64,000 nucleotides of DNA, taken from Cinclus cinclus. Its lineage: Eukaryota; Chordata; Aves; Passeriformes; Cinclidae. Both the position numbers and the translations under genes were made by a program. Positions within the stretch are counted from its first letter, which is position 1, and every line of letters starts with the position of its first letter. The stretch is taken from positions 17,346,704 through 17,410,703 of the forward strand of contig NC_085055.1 of NCBI RefSeq assembly GCF_963662255.1, written 5' to 3'. Shown here piece by piece: positions 1 through 13,393 of this stretch. The notes beneath the pieces were generated by a model. That model worked only from the letters and a program-made list of their open reading frames with translations, had not been told where the DNA came from and did not search any database.

Positions 1-42
1 CATCCCTAAGGAGGACGGCGTCATCACGGCCGGCGAGGACAG
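1..42 (+). CDS. WDFY1: WDFY1 coding exon 1, 3' part
   Basis: Bases 2-42 read [13 protein letters not shown] plus the first two bases of an Arg codon, followed by a GTGACC donor at 43. This is the blade-1 start of the WD40 propeller (about residues 33-46). The exon is cut by the window edge, so the start codon and 5' UTR are not visible. Human has Ser where this copy has Gly before EDR (from memory). The match to WDFY1 and correct phase with exon 2 make this secure despite its shortness. Confidence 0.9.
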
Positions 43-400
43 GTGACCCGGGGCCCGCTCCCCGCCGGGCAGGGCCGGGCCGGGCCGCGGGACTGGGAGG
101 GGAGCCGGGGCAGCGGGGGCTGCCGAGGGAAATCCGTGTGCGCGCTGCGCCTTTGCCGGGAGGCGCGCAGGTACTCGGTGCCTGCAGCCGTAAGGAAATC
201 GCGGAAGGAGCCGCGGTCCCGGGGAGCGAGGTGCCGTCAGCTGTGAGGGAGGATCGGCTCGGCCCGCCCGGTGCGGGACGCGGGGCTGCCGCTGTCCCAC
301 CGGCGGGAGAAGCTGCTGTGCTCCGGGCGCGCTGCCCTGCCCCGCCGCTGCGGGGCGGCTGGGAAGGCACAGCTCGCCCTGGGTATAAATGGGTCCTCAC
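1..400 (+). promoter_or_regulatory. WDFY1: 3' part of CpG island around WDFY1 exon 1
   Basis: Bases 1 to about 400 are strongly GC-rich with frequent CpG, and composition falls after about 600. This fits the downstream half of a CpG-island promoter whose transcription start is upstream of the window. A G-rich run with five GGG tracts lies at 67-91. Confidence 0.75.
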
Positions 401-3400
401 AGGTTACGAGCAGAACCAGGAGTGAGGGAGTATGTTTCCTTCGGCCTTCCGCCCTGCTGGCTGGAACACTTGCGGTGTGTCACTGCTTCCCCTGCCTGTC
501 AGGAGATGGGGAGCTGCCCGAGCTGCTCCGGTCGGAACGAGCTCATTCTGATGGCTCGGTGTGCAGGTCCCAAACCTGATTCCCTCCGGCTGAAGCCGCT
601 CAGGGAGTGAGTTAGCACATCTGAATGGAGAGGGGCGATGAGCTGCTGAGCGCGTTGCTTTCTGTTTGGAAGGGAAGGTGTCTTCAGAGTCTAACCCTGG
701 TTCTCGGCACTGCCTCGCACAGCATGTGGAACGTCTGCCACAGAAGCTGGTGAAGTTGTTAAGGAGGTGCTCCGATGATAGGAAAGTGGAAATGAGGAAG
801 CAGGTAGTACAGAGGGTTGTGGCCAGGAGAGTGGAGAGGGGTCTGCAGTGTACAGCAAGAGATGGAATTTCACCCCTGGAAAGTGACTTAAAAGTGAAGT
901 GGGGTGGGAGATGCTTCTTAAGAAAATGTGGCTCCGTTTGAAAGAGTGGCGTCAAAAGTACAAAAGTGCATTCTTTGAGCTGTAGCTTGGTACAGGGATA
1001 ATTTTACTGTTATACTATAAAACTTTAAAAACTAAATTTGCATTCATATTTACATGAATTCTTGTTTGAAAAGCTTGACCTTGTGAGGAATAGGAGGGTA
1101 TGAGTGCTGAAAATCAGCAGAGCAATGGTGTTACGTTTATTGTGTTTTCAGGCATTTATTTTTTGGTCCAAAAGTGGAAACAGATCAGCTGTCTAGTTGG
1201 TTTGTATCATCCCTTCCTGTGGAGATGACTTTGTACAGTACATGTTGGATAACAGCTTTTGGATAAGAATGGGCAGCTTCCTTTCTTTCCAGTCACTTAG
1301 GTGTGATTGTTTATGTTTGTGTTCAGTTTGCTTTGATGGGCTTCCTGAAGGCAAGAAGAGGAAATAGTGATTTTCAAGACTCCATATCATATCTCAGCTT
1401 TCATAGAGTTTCATGGTACAGGCTTGCAGAGGCTTGTCTGTGGCAGACAGTGCCAGCTTTTAAACTCAGTTTGATGCTGAAGGTTAATGCATGCTTAGAC
1501 TGCTGATAAGAGCCAAGGATGGAGCTGCATCTTTACCTGGGCAAGGAGAGTAGAAGCCACTGCCCATCTTTGGTGTGTGTAATTTCCAAGTGAGTCTGTG
1601 GGCTTGTGGCTGAATCTGTCTCACCTGTCTTACTGAGAGAAATTACTTAAATCTTTAAACTTTCAGAAACTATTGCACCGTATTACCTCCAGTCTGGGAT
1701 ACCTCCTACAGTACATCGAAGCTTTCACCTATAGTTCAACATGTTTTCAAACAGTGCTCCCCTGTTTGCTCACTACAAGTGGGGTGTAGGTGTCAATCCT
1801 GTGTAACTGATTATGCTACTGGCAGCAAAGTGCAGAGTACAAGGAGCAAAAGAGCTGCTGTGTGTACTAAGAGCAGGGCTGAAGTATTTTTTATTACATC
1901 TTAATGCAGCTAAGGCTGTCAAGTATTTCATAATAACCAGTCAGAGGAATGTGTTTACAAGTTGGGTAGTGAGGAAAACATTGGTGCATAAACATACTCT
2001 GGGAATATTGTGGATTATTCTCCCATTAGAACTACTTGTAGTTCTTCCTATTTTAAATTATATTTCCTAGAATGAAAAGTAATGGTTTTATTTTTTCAGA
2101 GGATACAAAAAATTTTGTAGTAGATCTGTGAATGCCAACAAATTCTACAATTTTTTTTTAAGTTTTAAATATGAAAAAAGAAACAAAAGTACCTGCAGGA
2201 GACAGAGCTGGTTTTCCAAATTGGATTTTCCAGCAGGACACTTGCCATGTGTGAAGCTTTCTCAGAACTTATCTAGAAAGGATGATTAACTCTGTATCCG
2301 TGTTGGCATCTTGTCTGACCCTGGCTGCAAGACAATGTTGGGAATTGTTGCAGTGTGTCCCTCAGCAGACAAACAGCTAAGGCAAGGGGAGTGTTCCCCA
2401 GCTGCAGCTGGGAATGCTGAGGGGTGATAAGCTGTGTATGAGACCCGAAATGCAAGATGAAACTAATGTATTTACTACAGGCTAATAGGAACTCTGGAGT
2501 CACTGGCACATTTCAGTGCTGGTGTTTGGTGATCATCAGTAGCTGCTTAAAGTACAGTACTAGCTTGTGTTGTTTTTTTTTGCTTATGCAACTTAAATAT
2601 TGGTCAAAACATGTTTTAGTTATAAAAGAAATTTGATAACAAAACTATCAGCTGTGTCTTTGAGCTTCCATTGCACTGTGATTAGACCAGATTCCTTATG
2701 CTGTTTTGGGAACAAGGTTGATAACAGTATAAATATTTTTGATTTAGTTAAACTACCAGAAAGAGGCAGTATTCTGTTCTTGCTAGGAAAACAACTGTTC
2801 AGTGGTTGATTTTGGGTTGGAAAGCAGTTGTTGGTTTGAAGAAGTTAGGAGGATGCAGTGCTGGGAACAGGGCTGGTGTAGCTGTGTTGTAACCTGCAGC
2901 AGTGCAGGTATTGGAACAGGTTTGGATTTGACTGTTGGTCTTTCATCACTTCTCCCTCCCTGGCACCTGTGCAGTTGGCTTTCAGAGAGCAGCTTGTGTG
3001 GCAGGAGCACAAACACTCTTAGAACACAGCATTGTCTCTGCTCTCAAACCCCAAGGTTTTTCTCCAGCACTCTTGGGCTTACTCATTCTGTAAATGAAAC
3101 AGTGATTGAGAACAATAAAAACTTAGAATTTGGTAAGGCCACAGTCAGTGTTGCTTGAAGATGGCTTTTGAGTGTCTTTCTTTATATTATATTAAAAAAT
3201 CCTGTGCAAAAACCCCTTTGAATTGTGCTTCTATAACGGTGCATGCTGCCCAGCTGAAAGCAGCTTCTGGTTCAATACTGAATGTTAGGGAAGTTTGTAG
3301 GTAATTTAAAATCTTTTTTTAAAAGGTTTTGCTTCTTCCTGCCACTCTCAGAGACCTGAGTCTAGAAATTTAAAAGTCTGTATCTATCTCTGGGTACTCT

Positions 3401-6400
3401 TAATGAGTTTGAGCATTTTTACATTCTTACTGACACTGCTGTCAAACAACCCTGTGTCTTTCTAGACCCTTAATAAGGAATGCTTAAGAAGTCATTGGTA
3501 GCCAGCTTTTCTCAGGTACTGAGCACAGGATTCTCTATTAAAGACCAAGTTTTGAGGAAAGTGCTAAAGACTCTAAGGCAGTTGTCATAACAAAGCAATT
3601 GAGTGACTGGAGGAGATTGTGGGAGCAGCATTACTGGAAGACTTCTCTAGTCCTTTAAGAGCTAGTATTTCACAAATTAATTTGTCCTAACATAAGGAGA
3701 TGCATCACAAAAACAGGTCTGTAGGAGAGAGAATCAGGGAGAAGTGGCATTTTGGTACAGGTCACTTGCTGACTACTATGAAAAGGTATCTTCAAATTTT
3801 GCTCAGTTAGAGCTTTATATAATTAGATATAAAGCTGACAGCTTATCTTTGCAAGCATGGGGTGAGTGGAGTCTAAATCTTACTTAAACCAAAATAAGAA
3901 TCTTTCAGAAGTTAATTTTGCTAACTTGCAGTTGTTTGCTTAGGCTCTCAACTTCACTAAGGGACTGTTGATGATCAACACAGAAGTTATACTCCCATTA
4001 AATAATTCATTAGAAAAGACAAGTTTTTGCTTCCTCTAGTTCAGTACAATTAACCACAATAATGAGGAAGCTAAGTTTGCTTTTGAAAAAGCAGAAATGC
4101 ATGATTTTGATCACCATGATAACTTGTAGTTCAATTTTTTAAAATAAAAAATAATTACATGACTTCGCCTAGAAGTGAAAGAGTTGAATTAGTAAGGGTG
4201 GAAGCCACCATCTGAGATGTTCAGAACAGTTTGAGTAGGGTGGAGCTGCTTTAAAAAGCAAGTTAAAAAAGGTGTATAGGTGTTAACCTGTGCTAATAGA
4301 TTGGCATCATTAGAATGACTTGAAAACACTGTTTTTCCCATATTCTGTGTTACCAAGAGATAGCAACTGCTCTTCTGAAGTGGTGACATAAGGCAGGTTG
4401 TTGATTATTGTAAAGAGGAAGTGACAGCTTTTAAGAGACAATCTTAATGCAAAATATTTAGTGGACTGGACTAATGTGCATATACCCCTAAACTGGTGAA
4501 AAAGTAAATTGATTTAAAAGCTGAAAATAATTGTTTTGGGGCAGTGTATGCTCAGCTGTATTGCTTTCAAATTTTCAAAACGTAGTACATTAAGGGTGGG
4601 CATTGTCTGCTTTTTTTTTTTTTGAGTGGTCTTTTAAAGAAAAGCTTTTAAAAATTAGAATGCTACTGTTGTATCTTGAGCAGAAAAAGTTCTGAGAAGT
4701 TCTGGTTGTGGTGCAAGACACTGGTCCCCTCCTGTGCTCTTTTTGTTAAACTCTTTACTGTTGATCGTACATGTCTAACTAATCAGTCCCCTAGTATTTT
4801 TCTAGACAGTTCTAAATACCAGAACTTTTATTAGCTAACAGTAAATAGAACAGCATATTTCAGTGAAGGCTCTTGTCAGTGTTTCCAGGTACATGTATTT
4901 ACAGATCATTTAGGAATGAGGAAGTTGGATTTAAACAGTAACAAAAAGGCAAACAATGATTTGGAGAGAAAATTTCAAGAGAACTTAAAATTAACCTTAA
5001 CACTGTCTACGTGTGCACTCTTAACTTCTCGATAGAGCCCCTTCAGTGTGTCTGTTGTAGGAATGTTTTTAATTGACAGTAACTTTCCACTTCCTTGCTG
5101 ATATTCTTACATTCCTCCTCCCAGGATTTGACAGTCATCAGAATAGTGTAATGCTAAATGTTCTCAAGACAGCTTATCCTTTTCTTCCAAGAGATTATTC
5201 TGGAAGGTTGCAAACTAAAGCCAATTTTATAAAGAATCTTAGCATGCTGTCCAAGTGGTCAGCTTTTCAGTTTCTGTTTGACTGGCTCATCAATTCTGAT
5301 CATATTTAGGGCAGAGAAGCAGTGCAAACCAACTTTTGCTTGTCCTTTACCTTCCTACATGAGGGATTAGAGGTGTGTCTTAAAAGCAAACAATACTGAG
5401 TTAGATATGCTGTCCTCTATGGATTCCTAATATTTGGGGGTGAAGATGTCAATAATGTAGTGGTCTAGAAGATGAGGTGCTTCTGTTATTAATATTCAGT
5501 GGCTGGCTTGCTGAAGGGTGAGTTACACAAAGATGCTGTAAAGTTTAAAAAATTTGGACTTCTGTAATGAAATTATTTGGAATTCTTTTTTTTTTTTAAT
5601 GTGTCTGACACTTAATCTGCTATAACCAAACTGGGGATTTCTCTGCCAAAGATAGAAAGTTTCTTCAGTTTGAGTTTGACTTATATCATCCATAGCTGAG
5701 AAGGAGGTAAAGGAATGCAATTTGTAGCAATTTCTGAGGTGAGCTGAAATAGTATTTCCGTTTCATACTTACTGAAACTCAATGTTTAAATAGTTTTGAA
5801 GAAAACTTTTCCAAATCCAAGGGTGCCTATTCCTAATGCTAATATTCTTGTGGTATTAGAGCAGTATTTGAGTACCGTTACTTCTGTTATGTCGTTCCTC
5901 TATTACATTTGAGTAGCACAAAAAGGAAGGGGAGTGGAGCTGATCCATAAGTAATGAAGTGGTTCAGATGCACGGGGTGATGCACTTACAGCTGGCTTCT
6001 CCCTGCTCTTCCCATGACACAGGACAATCCGAGTATGGCTGAAGAGAGACAGTGGGCAGTACTGGCCCAGCATCTATCACACCATGGCATGTAAGTACAA
6101 CATGGACGTGGTAAGTGGTGGCCAGGCATAGCATGGGTTTTGTGTGTAGGAATACTTCCTTCTCATTTCCCCAAGGGCTGGATTCCCTCAGTGATCTTGA
6201 TTTTGGGAGCTTTGCAGCAAATCTAACTCAGATTTTGGTTTGAAACTAGCTGCATGGTAGGTGAGATCTGTGGCAGTGTTCTGTCAGAACCACATCCTTC
6301 ACCAGGCAAATAATTATAGATCTGCAGCTGGAGTTGCCTCAGTGAGGGTAAATAACTTGTCTGCCAATTAAGTGAGCTTTTCTAACCACTAGCTGAAAGT

Positions 6401-9400
6401 TGAGATATAAGCATACTCAGCTTTTCAAGGTGTGCATTTTTCTCTTTCAGGGCTGCATTTGAGATAATTTTAGTGAACTCAGCTTCTTAAGTGTAACCAG
6501 CTGTTGCTGTTAGCTCAGCTTTCAGCCTGTGTAAAATTCCTCTTGCTGAGTTGCACCTTGTGGCAGGAAATCTTGTTTGCATATGGTTCCTGTTGGTATG
6601 TCTGGGTTACAGTAGTCAAGTTCCTCAGTTTCACATGTGGGAATTGAAGTGTCTTTCCAAGGGATTTAAGCTATGCAGACTAGTTTCTATCAAGCTACCT
6701 AAACAGCTCTTGTCCTGAGTGGAAGAATTGACTTTTATTAAAAAGTCATGTGTATCCTAACACCTCTGTTTAAATACTGTAATGCACTTTCTTTTTTTTC
6801 ACAGCACCATGTTCTGCCATGGCTTATCATCATGACAGCCGACGGATATTTGTTGGCCAGGATAATGGAGCTATCATGGTAAGTTGTTGTGACTTCTCTT
6901 CTGAATGTAGGTTAGAATTGCTCAGATTGTCCATGTGTTGCTGGCAGCTGGTAGTCTGTTTTCTTTCTGTTTGTTTTGGAATGCAGCTACTGCTAAATGG
7001 CTGAACTTCTTGGCAATTCAGCTGAGATGTATGTGGGAGGACTGCAAAGCAAAGGTTCTTCTGGCTAGATGTGAGCCCTTGAGCCATTAGTGCAGCAGTG
7101 GACCCAACAATTGCACTTTGCCAAGGAGTAGTTTTGAGGGTAGTACAGTAAGCTGGACCAAGTGCCATGGTGGGGTTGTGAACTGCAGTTAGTTTGCCCC
7201 GGCCAGGAGTATGAATCTGTCTGTATTCTTCCATGCATGCATCTCTGGATTTACTTGCTGCAGATCTTTTTAAGGTGTAGAAATTTCAACACTAGCTCTA
7301 AAATTGTAAGAGGCTGGATTAATCTTTTTTCTTGCTGGGAATTCTTTCTTCTCATTCTGTACTCTTGCTGTAATTGCTGTCCCTGTCTTGGAGAGCATAC
7401 ACTTGGCAGAACAGAAACTGGGTTTTATTATTCCCCCCTTGGTAAAGGAGGGCAGTCTTGTGACTCTCAGATGCTTTAATGGTTTCCTTTCTCTATGAAA
7501 ATAAGGTCAAAATAATAACTGCCCCATAAGAAGCCAGTGTACTGCATGAGTGTCATAAAGAGTGATTCTACAGATAACTGCTATGAATAGCCTACGAAGA
7601 ACTGCATAGAATTCTAGTGATAACTACTGGAACTTTCAAGTTGAGACTTCTACAATTTCATTAAATATAATGGATCAAATAGAGAACACTGTCACTTAAA
7701 CCTGTCCATTGTAAAGTCAAAAGCATGCAAATCTTAAGTACTACAAGATACACTTTTGTTTGCTTCTGCTGGGGTCAAACGAGATCTTACCTCTTCCTAT
7801 AATCTCCCTTCAGCAAACTCAATTCTGAAAGGATGTTCCCTGTTAAAAATTCAGTTCACTTAAACCCATACCAATCATACAGTTGGTATGTCAGTGTGCT
7901 TTGCTCCAGCCCCAGAAGCTGCCTGGTTTTTTGTGGGATATACTGCTGCTATGTGAATTTTGGTCTGTGAGGTTGATATCCAAAAAGGAGCAGCAATGTT
8001 GCTTATGCCACTGTGGTATCTTATAACAATTTCACTTTGCTTTTAGGAGTTTCATATTTCTGAGGACTTCAATAAGATGAACTTTGTGAAGACCTATCCA
8101 GGTAAACTGTTAACCACTACCTACATTAACATTTGTGTAAAGGGAAGGTATCTACAGTGCTTAGGAAACTGGAGCCAGTCACAGATTAATGAAATCCAGA
8201 TATGCTTTAACTCTGACTGACCTTATAGTTGTCACTTAGTTGGAGGATAACTGCCATAAGAAAAATGTTCTGTCAGACAGCTAAGTCCAACTTGTAGTCA
8301 TTAAGTTCATTACATCATTAGCCTGCAAGTGTAATGAGCCAGAACTAGTGAATTCAGATTTTGCTCTTCAGCTGGAGTAGTTTTACTCCATGAGTGTTGG
8401 TGTAAGAGCTTTTGGTATTTGCAATTTCTCTCCTTACTTCTTGTAATCAATGGGCTTGGTTACTCCTAGCTCAAGCTAAGAGTCCTTACCTTCTCTGTCA
8501 TCCTGGCAGAGCAATAGGGATGAAAAAGAACTTATTTTTCCAATATGTGGGATTGTTCTAATATTTATAGAGATAGTAATTTCATAATTTGTAATTTCAA
8601 CATCCTTTAGAGAAATAAAAACTCAATTGCTGGTTAAAGTTGGAATATTTTAGGCTTGAAGGAAGCTCCTAAACACTGCAGATTATGTAGCAAAACACAG
8701 TGCAGTTTGTCTTGTGACTCCCTGACACCGATAGGAGCAATGTTCGTGCTTGGGAGAAAAAGACCTTTTTCTTAAAGCAACAAAACCTCCCTTTATCCTA
8801 AGGGACATGTTTTGATGATCCGGTCAAGGGAAGTCCTTGCATCTTGGGGGGTGGTGGAGGCTTCTTTCTAAAGCACATGTAACTTCTTGCTTAGTGACAG
8901 CATTCTCAACAAAGCTGGGTGAGATTTGGTTGCTGTCAGAGGAAGCGGTTTGAATGCCATGGACTAGATATCCTTTCAGGTCCTTAGAATTATGAATGTG
9001 AGCATAGCTCTCTGGGGTTAGGAAAAGACGCATTTAATAAAGCAATTCAAGTTTTCAGATGTGTTGCATTATTCCCCAGAAGTCTAACTAGAGGAAGCTT
9101 AGGGTTTGCCTACTTAACCTTGGGTATCTGGGCTGAACTCAGCTTCTCTGTCTCTGGGAGAAAGGCTTACATCAGCTGAGTGATGGGTTTGGTTCACGTG
9201 AGCTATTCAGAAGGCTAATCCTAAACAGAACTATGGGAACCTTTTCATTCAGTCTAGATGCAAGTATAATATAACGTTAAAAGATCTCCCTGGGGCATTG
9301 CCTAGATATTATCTTCAACCTTTGTCTGTCTGAATTAGAATGGACATATACAGCACTTTGATTTTTGGGGAAAATAGCTGGAATCCTTTTCTTCTTGCAG

Positions 9401-12400
9401 CTCACCAGAATCGAGTGTCTGCTATTACTTTCTGCCTGGCATCAGAGTGGCTTATCAGTACAGGTCATGACAAGTGTATCAGCTGGATGTGCACCAGGAG
9501 TGGGAGCATGCTGGGGAGACATTACTTCACCTCTTGGGCTTCATGTCTACAGTATCCTTTAAAAAATGATTGCTACCCTGAAGCTGGAAGAGTACTTCAT
9601 TCCTTTACCTCAAATTGTTCCTTTTCATGTTTAAAACCTAGAGTGACGTCTCTTGCAAGTCTGCTAACCCTTATTCTCATTAGAAGTTTAATACCTTTAT
9701 TTCTGTTAGTGGTTATTAGATAGCAGAAGAGGCCTGGAGCTGCAGAAATCCCAGTCTAGTACTAGTTCCTGATTTTGAGGTGTCTGTCTGTAGCATCTTG
9801 TGGCAGTGACTGTATCTACAGCCTGGCCCTTAGGCTTCCTGGGCAAGTCACTTTGTTCAGCAGCTGTTAGTGTGCCTTTAAGTCCTTCTAGAGCATAAAA
9901 CATGAAAACCCTTTGGACTGCTTGAATTTTTCTGTCTTTGCTCAAGTTAATATTTTCTCTCTTTAAGCTACCAAGTACATTGAAACTTTATTCACTGGCA
10001 GTACTTGTTTGTGTACAATTTGCCTTCTGCAAACTGCATTTAACTGCAGCATTTGCAGCTTAGACACTCTGGTTGTCTGTTCAGCTCTAAGTACTTCAGG
10101 GCATAATTTACCCTGTGTAAAAGACTTACAAACCCAGTAGCTTGTAAAGTAGTTCACATATCAAAGCTTTTGAAAGCAAGTTAAATACTGCAAATTCTAA
10201 AACTATTTTTAGCGCTTGTTAATGGTGGCAGTTTAGATGTGGCTGGACAGTAATTGAAGGTATTGGTTGCTGTATGAGGTTTAATGGCAGTAATGATTTA
10301 GAAGTAGCAAGATTCAAAAGCTGAAACATGAAGCTCTATTTGGAGTGGTTGTATACCTGTATCCTGATAAGAAGCTGGGAGGAAAACTCAGTTGCCAGCT
10401 GCATGTCTGGCCTTCTGAGGTCTCCCATCTGTGCAGACCCTACCTGACTGACTGAAGACCTGTCAGGTTTGTACTGTTACACTGCTGCTCTTTTTTAGAC
10501 TCCAGGGGAGTTGTGTCTCACAAAAGATTGCATGTGCAGCTCACCTCTGCTGAATGCAGCTCAGAATAGGTTAAAGCTGGTATGTGTGTTGGAGACCAGC
10601 TCACAGCAGTCTGGTGAACAGTCTGAGCCTCACTAAATTCAGTGGCTTCTATAGCTAATGCTATTGCAAATAAGGACTATTGCAAATAAGGACACAGTTT
10701 ATTATTAAAATGGAGAAAAGAGTATGACCTTTTATATCAATATAAAAATAAATTTCCACTGAAGAACTTGACATTTGAAAATCCATTGTAATTGATCTGC
10801 CTTTGGATTTGTGTTTGGAAGAACCAGCTTGCTGGTGTGTGTACTAGGTGCTTGGCCTCCCTATCAGGAGGTTCCTTACAAGTTGTTTGTTAATGATCCT
10901 ACGTGTAAGAACTTCCAAGATGAAGAAAGGATCACATGTTCAGGGAGTTAGAGGATTTGTTGAAAGCAAATTGTTTATCTGAAGATCCTGAAGGCTTAAA
11001 AGATTTTGGAATGTCATCAGATGGCAAAGCCTCTGCATTTTCACTTAGGGTGGTGGACTTTTTGGTAGTCTGTCTTTTTAAAGTTAGCCTTTTCTGTTGG
11101 ATGCCAGAGGCTACTTTTCTAGCTCTTGCTTGTTTTTATGTGGTTCAAGGAGGACACCTAAGTTTATACAGATCTCTTGGGTTATGTGTTGTCAGCTGCA
11201 TAGGTCTTTCATAGCTCTTGCTTATATTCTGAATAACAAAAGTCTTCTAAAAGCAGCAAATTATCTAGTTCCATTGGCTTGCCATGCTTTGGTTCTGGAG
11301 TTAATAGTTGCATTGTGGCAAAAACCAAGTGTCAGAACTCTTAGGAGGTGTAATCTTTTGCCCAATGTGCCACCTTGCTAATGGATCCCATGTTAGGATT
11401 TGGTGTGGCTTTTATCACAGTGTTAACTGACAGAATAATTTCTGAAATTAGTTCCATTTTAAATACCACACTCAAGGACCTGCATTGGTAAACTGGGAAG
11501 TCCAGAGAACAGAAGAAGAAATGACAGTCTCACCTTGGCAGTAGCTAGAACACTGGGAGTGTACTTCCACTGTAAGATGAACTCAGTGTGGAGGGTCAGC
11601 ATCCTTGTATTTTGGTTTTCCTCTCCTGGGGATATCAACTACTGCCATGCTAGAAAACAAAGGGTTTATTGGAGAAGTTACTAGGTAAGACTGAATGCTG
11701 CCCAATGTCCAGTGAGGTGCTCCTAATGGTTGCAGAGAGCTCTGCACTGCAACAAGTAGCCTGATGCATTTTGGCACCTTGTAGACAAACATGAGTGTGT
11801 TCTGTAAATATCGGATAGAAATGGCCTGAAGCAACTCGGCTTGCTTTAAACTAGGGCATGGATTATCTCGTGGCTTTCTCCAGGGGCTTTCTAAAACTCT
11901 TCTCTCTTATTTTCTGTACAGTTTTACTGCACATGTAGGGAAGTGTGATGAGAAGGAAGGAATCAAAAAGGTTTATTAACAGTCTCCAACCACTTCAAAA
12001 GTAATTATGCAAATATTTATCTGGCATACTAAAATTTATTTTCCAATTTTTTTAGAGTCTATAGCTAACTGTTTCAGTCATGTAAAACAGATGAAGCTTC
12101 TCCTTGACTGGTGTTCAGATATGATCATGAAACTCAGCATGCATTTGTTGGTGATTATTCTGGACAGATCACTCTTCTGAAGCTTGAGCAGAATACCTGT
12201 TCAGTTATCACAACCCTCAAAGGGCATGAAGGTAAAGTAACTCTTTGTCTTAGAGCCACTTGTCCTCGATACTGTACATCTTTCTAAGTTGGGGTGAGAT
12301 GTTCAGTTGCATATCTGCCTCTTAATGGTAGATACTGGATGAAAAACCAGATAACCAGTAGTGGTTATCATAAGCTGTTGAAAGCTGTACTTGACACTTC

Positions 12401-13360
12401 CTGTTAAAGAACAAACACGTTCTCGCTGAAGGGAAATCTTAGCCTTATAAATACCTACAGGTATTTGTTATTATAGATGGAAAAGTAAACATGTGCACTC
12501 AGTTAAACACAAGTTATCCACTAGATGGCCACCTTTAAAAGCTTTAGTCTCCTTAACATTGGAGAAACTGCCTAGTCTAAGGCAAATGCCTCATCCTCTA
12601 TAGTACAGCTGAAGTCCAATAATCAAATGAAGATTCAAGTGGTCCATAACATGATACAGAGCCACCATCTGCTGCAATGAGTAAGGCAAGAATGCAAATC
12701 ATAGGATAATGTGTAACTTAATAATATGCTGAGAAAAATAAACAAGACAATGCCTTTTCCCGTATGGTACTGGCAACTTCCAAATCAGCTGACAGTTTGC
12801 ATGTGGGTACGGAGGAACTACTGGGACATGACTCTCTGACCCACTGGAAAAGGCTTCCTTGTTTAACAACTGGAAGTATAAAGCAGGCTTTGTTAAAGCT
12901 GGGTAGATTCCTGATCTACAGATGACTGTAAAATGATACAGCTGGTTCTGAATGCAGGAGGCAAGTTGAGATTTTCAAGTGATAAATGTCTCTTCTTTCA
13001 AGGAGAATTTCAGACTTTTTCTGTTTACAGCAAAACAATTCTCTTGGCCCTAGAGGCTCCTTTGCCTCTCTATGATTTTGCGCTGGTCTGTGTTCAAATG
13101 CAACTTCTTGGTGGATGTTAGTTAGTCTGTAAGCAGTATGTCTCTGTAGCACTTCCTTGTAGTGTGTGTTCTGTCTCTGGAGTTGTGATGGGCTTCCAAG
13201 CACCAACTTCAGTACTGCTGTCCACACAGCACTCAGCTTTGGCTCATATATTTCCATATAGGGACTGTGATCCTTGAAACAAGAATTGAGGCCAGCATAA
13301 AAGATGATTTTGGGAGCAGAAACAGATTTTTCTTCAACTGATATAGTGCTAGGTATTTCA

Positions 13361-13393
<33 letters not shown>

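Noticed and set aside
404..955. 183-codon minus-strand open frame in WDFY1 intron 1
   Set aside because: No family resemblance, no splice or promoter context, and it adjoins a CpG island that favours long chance frames.
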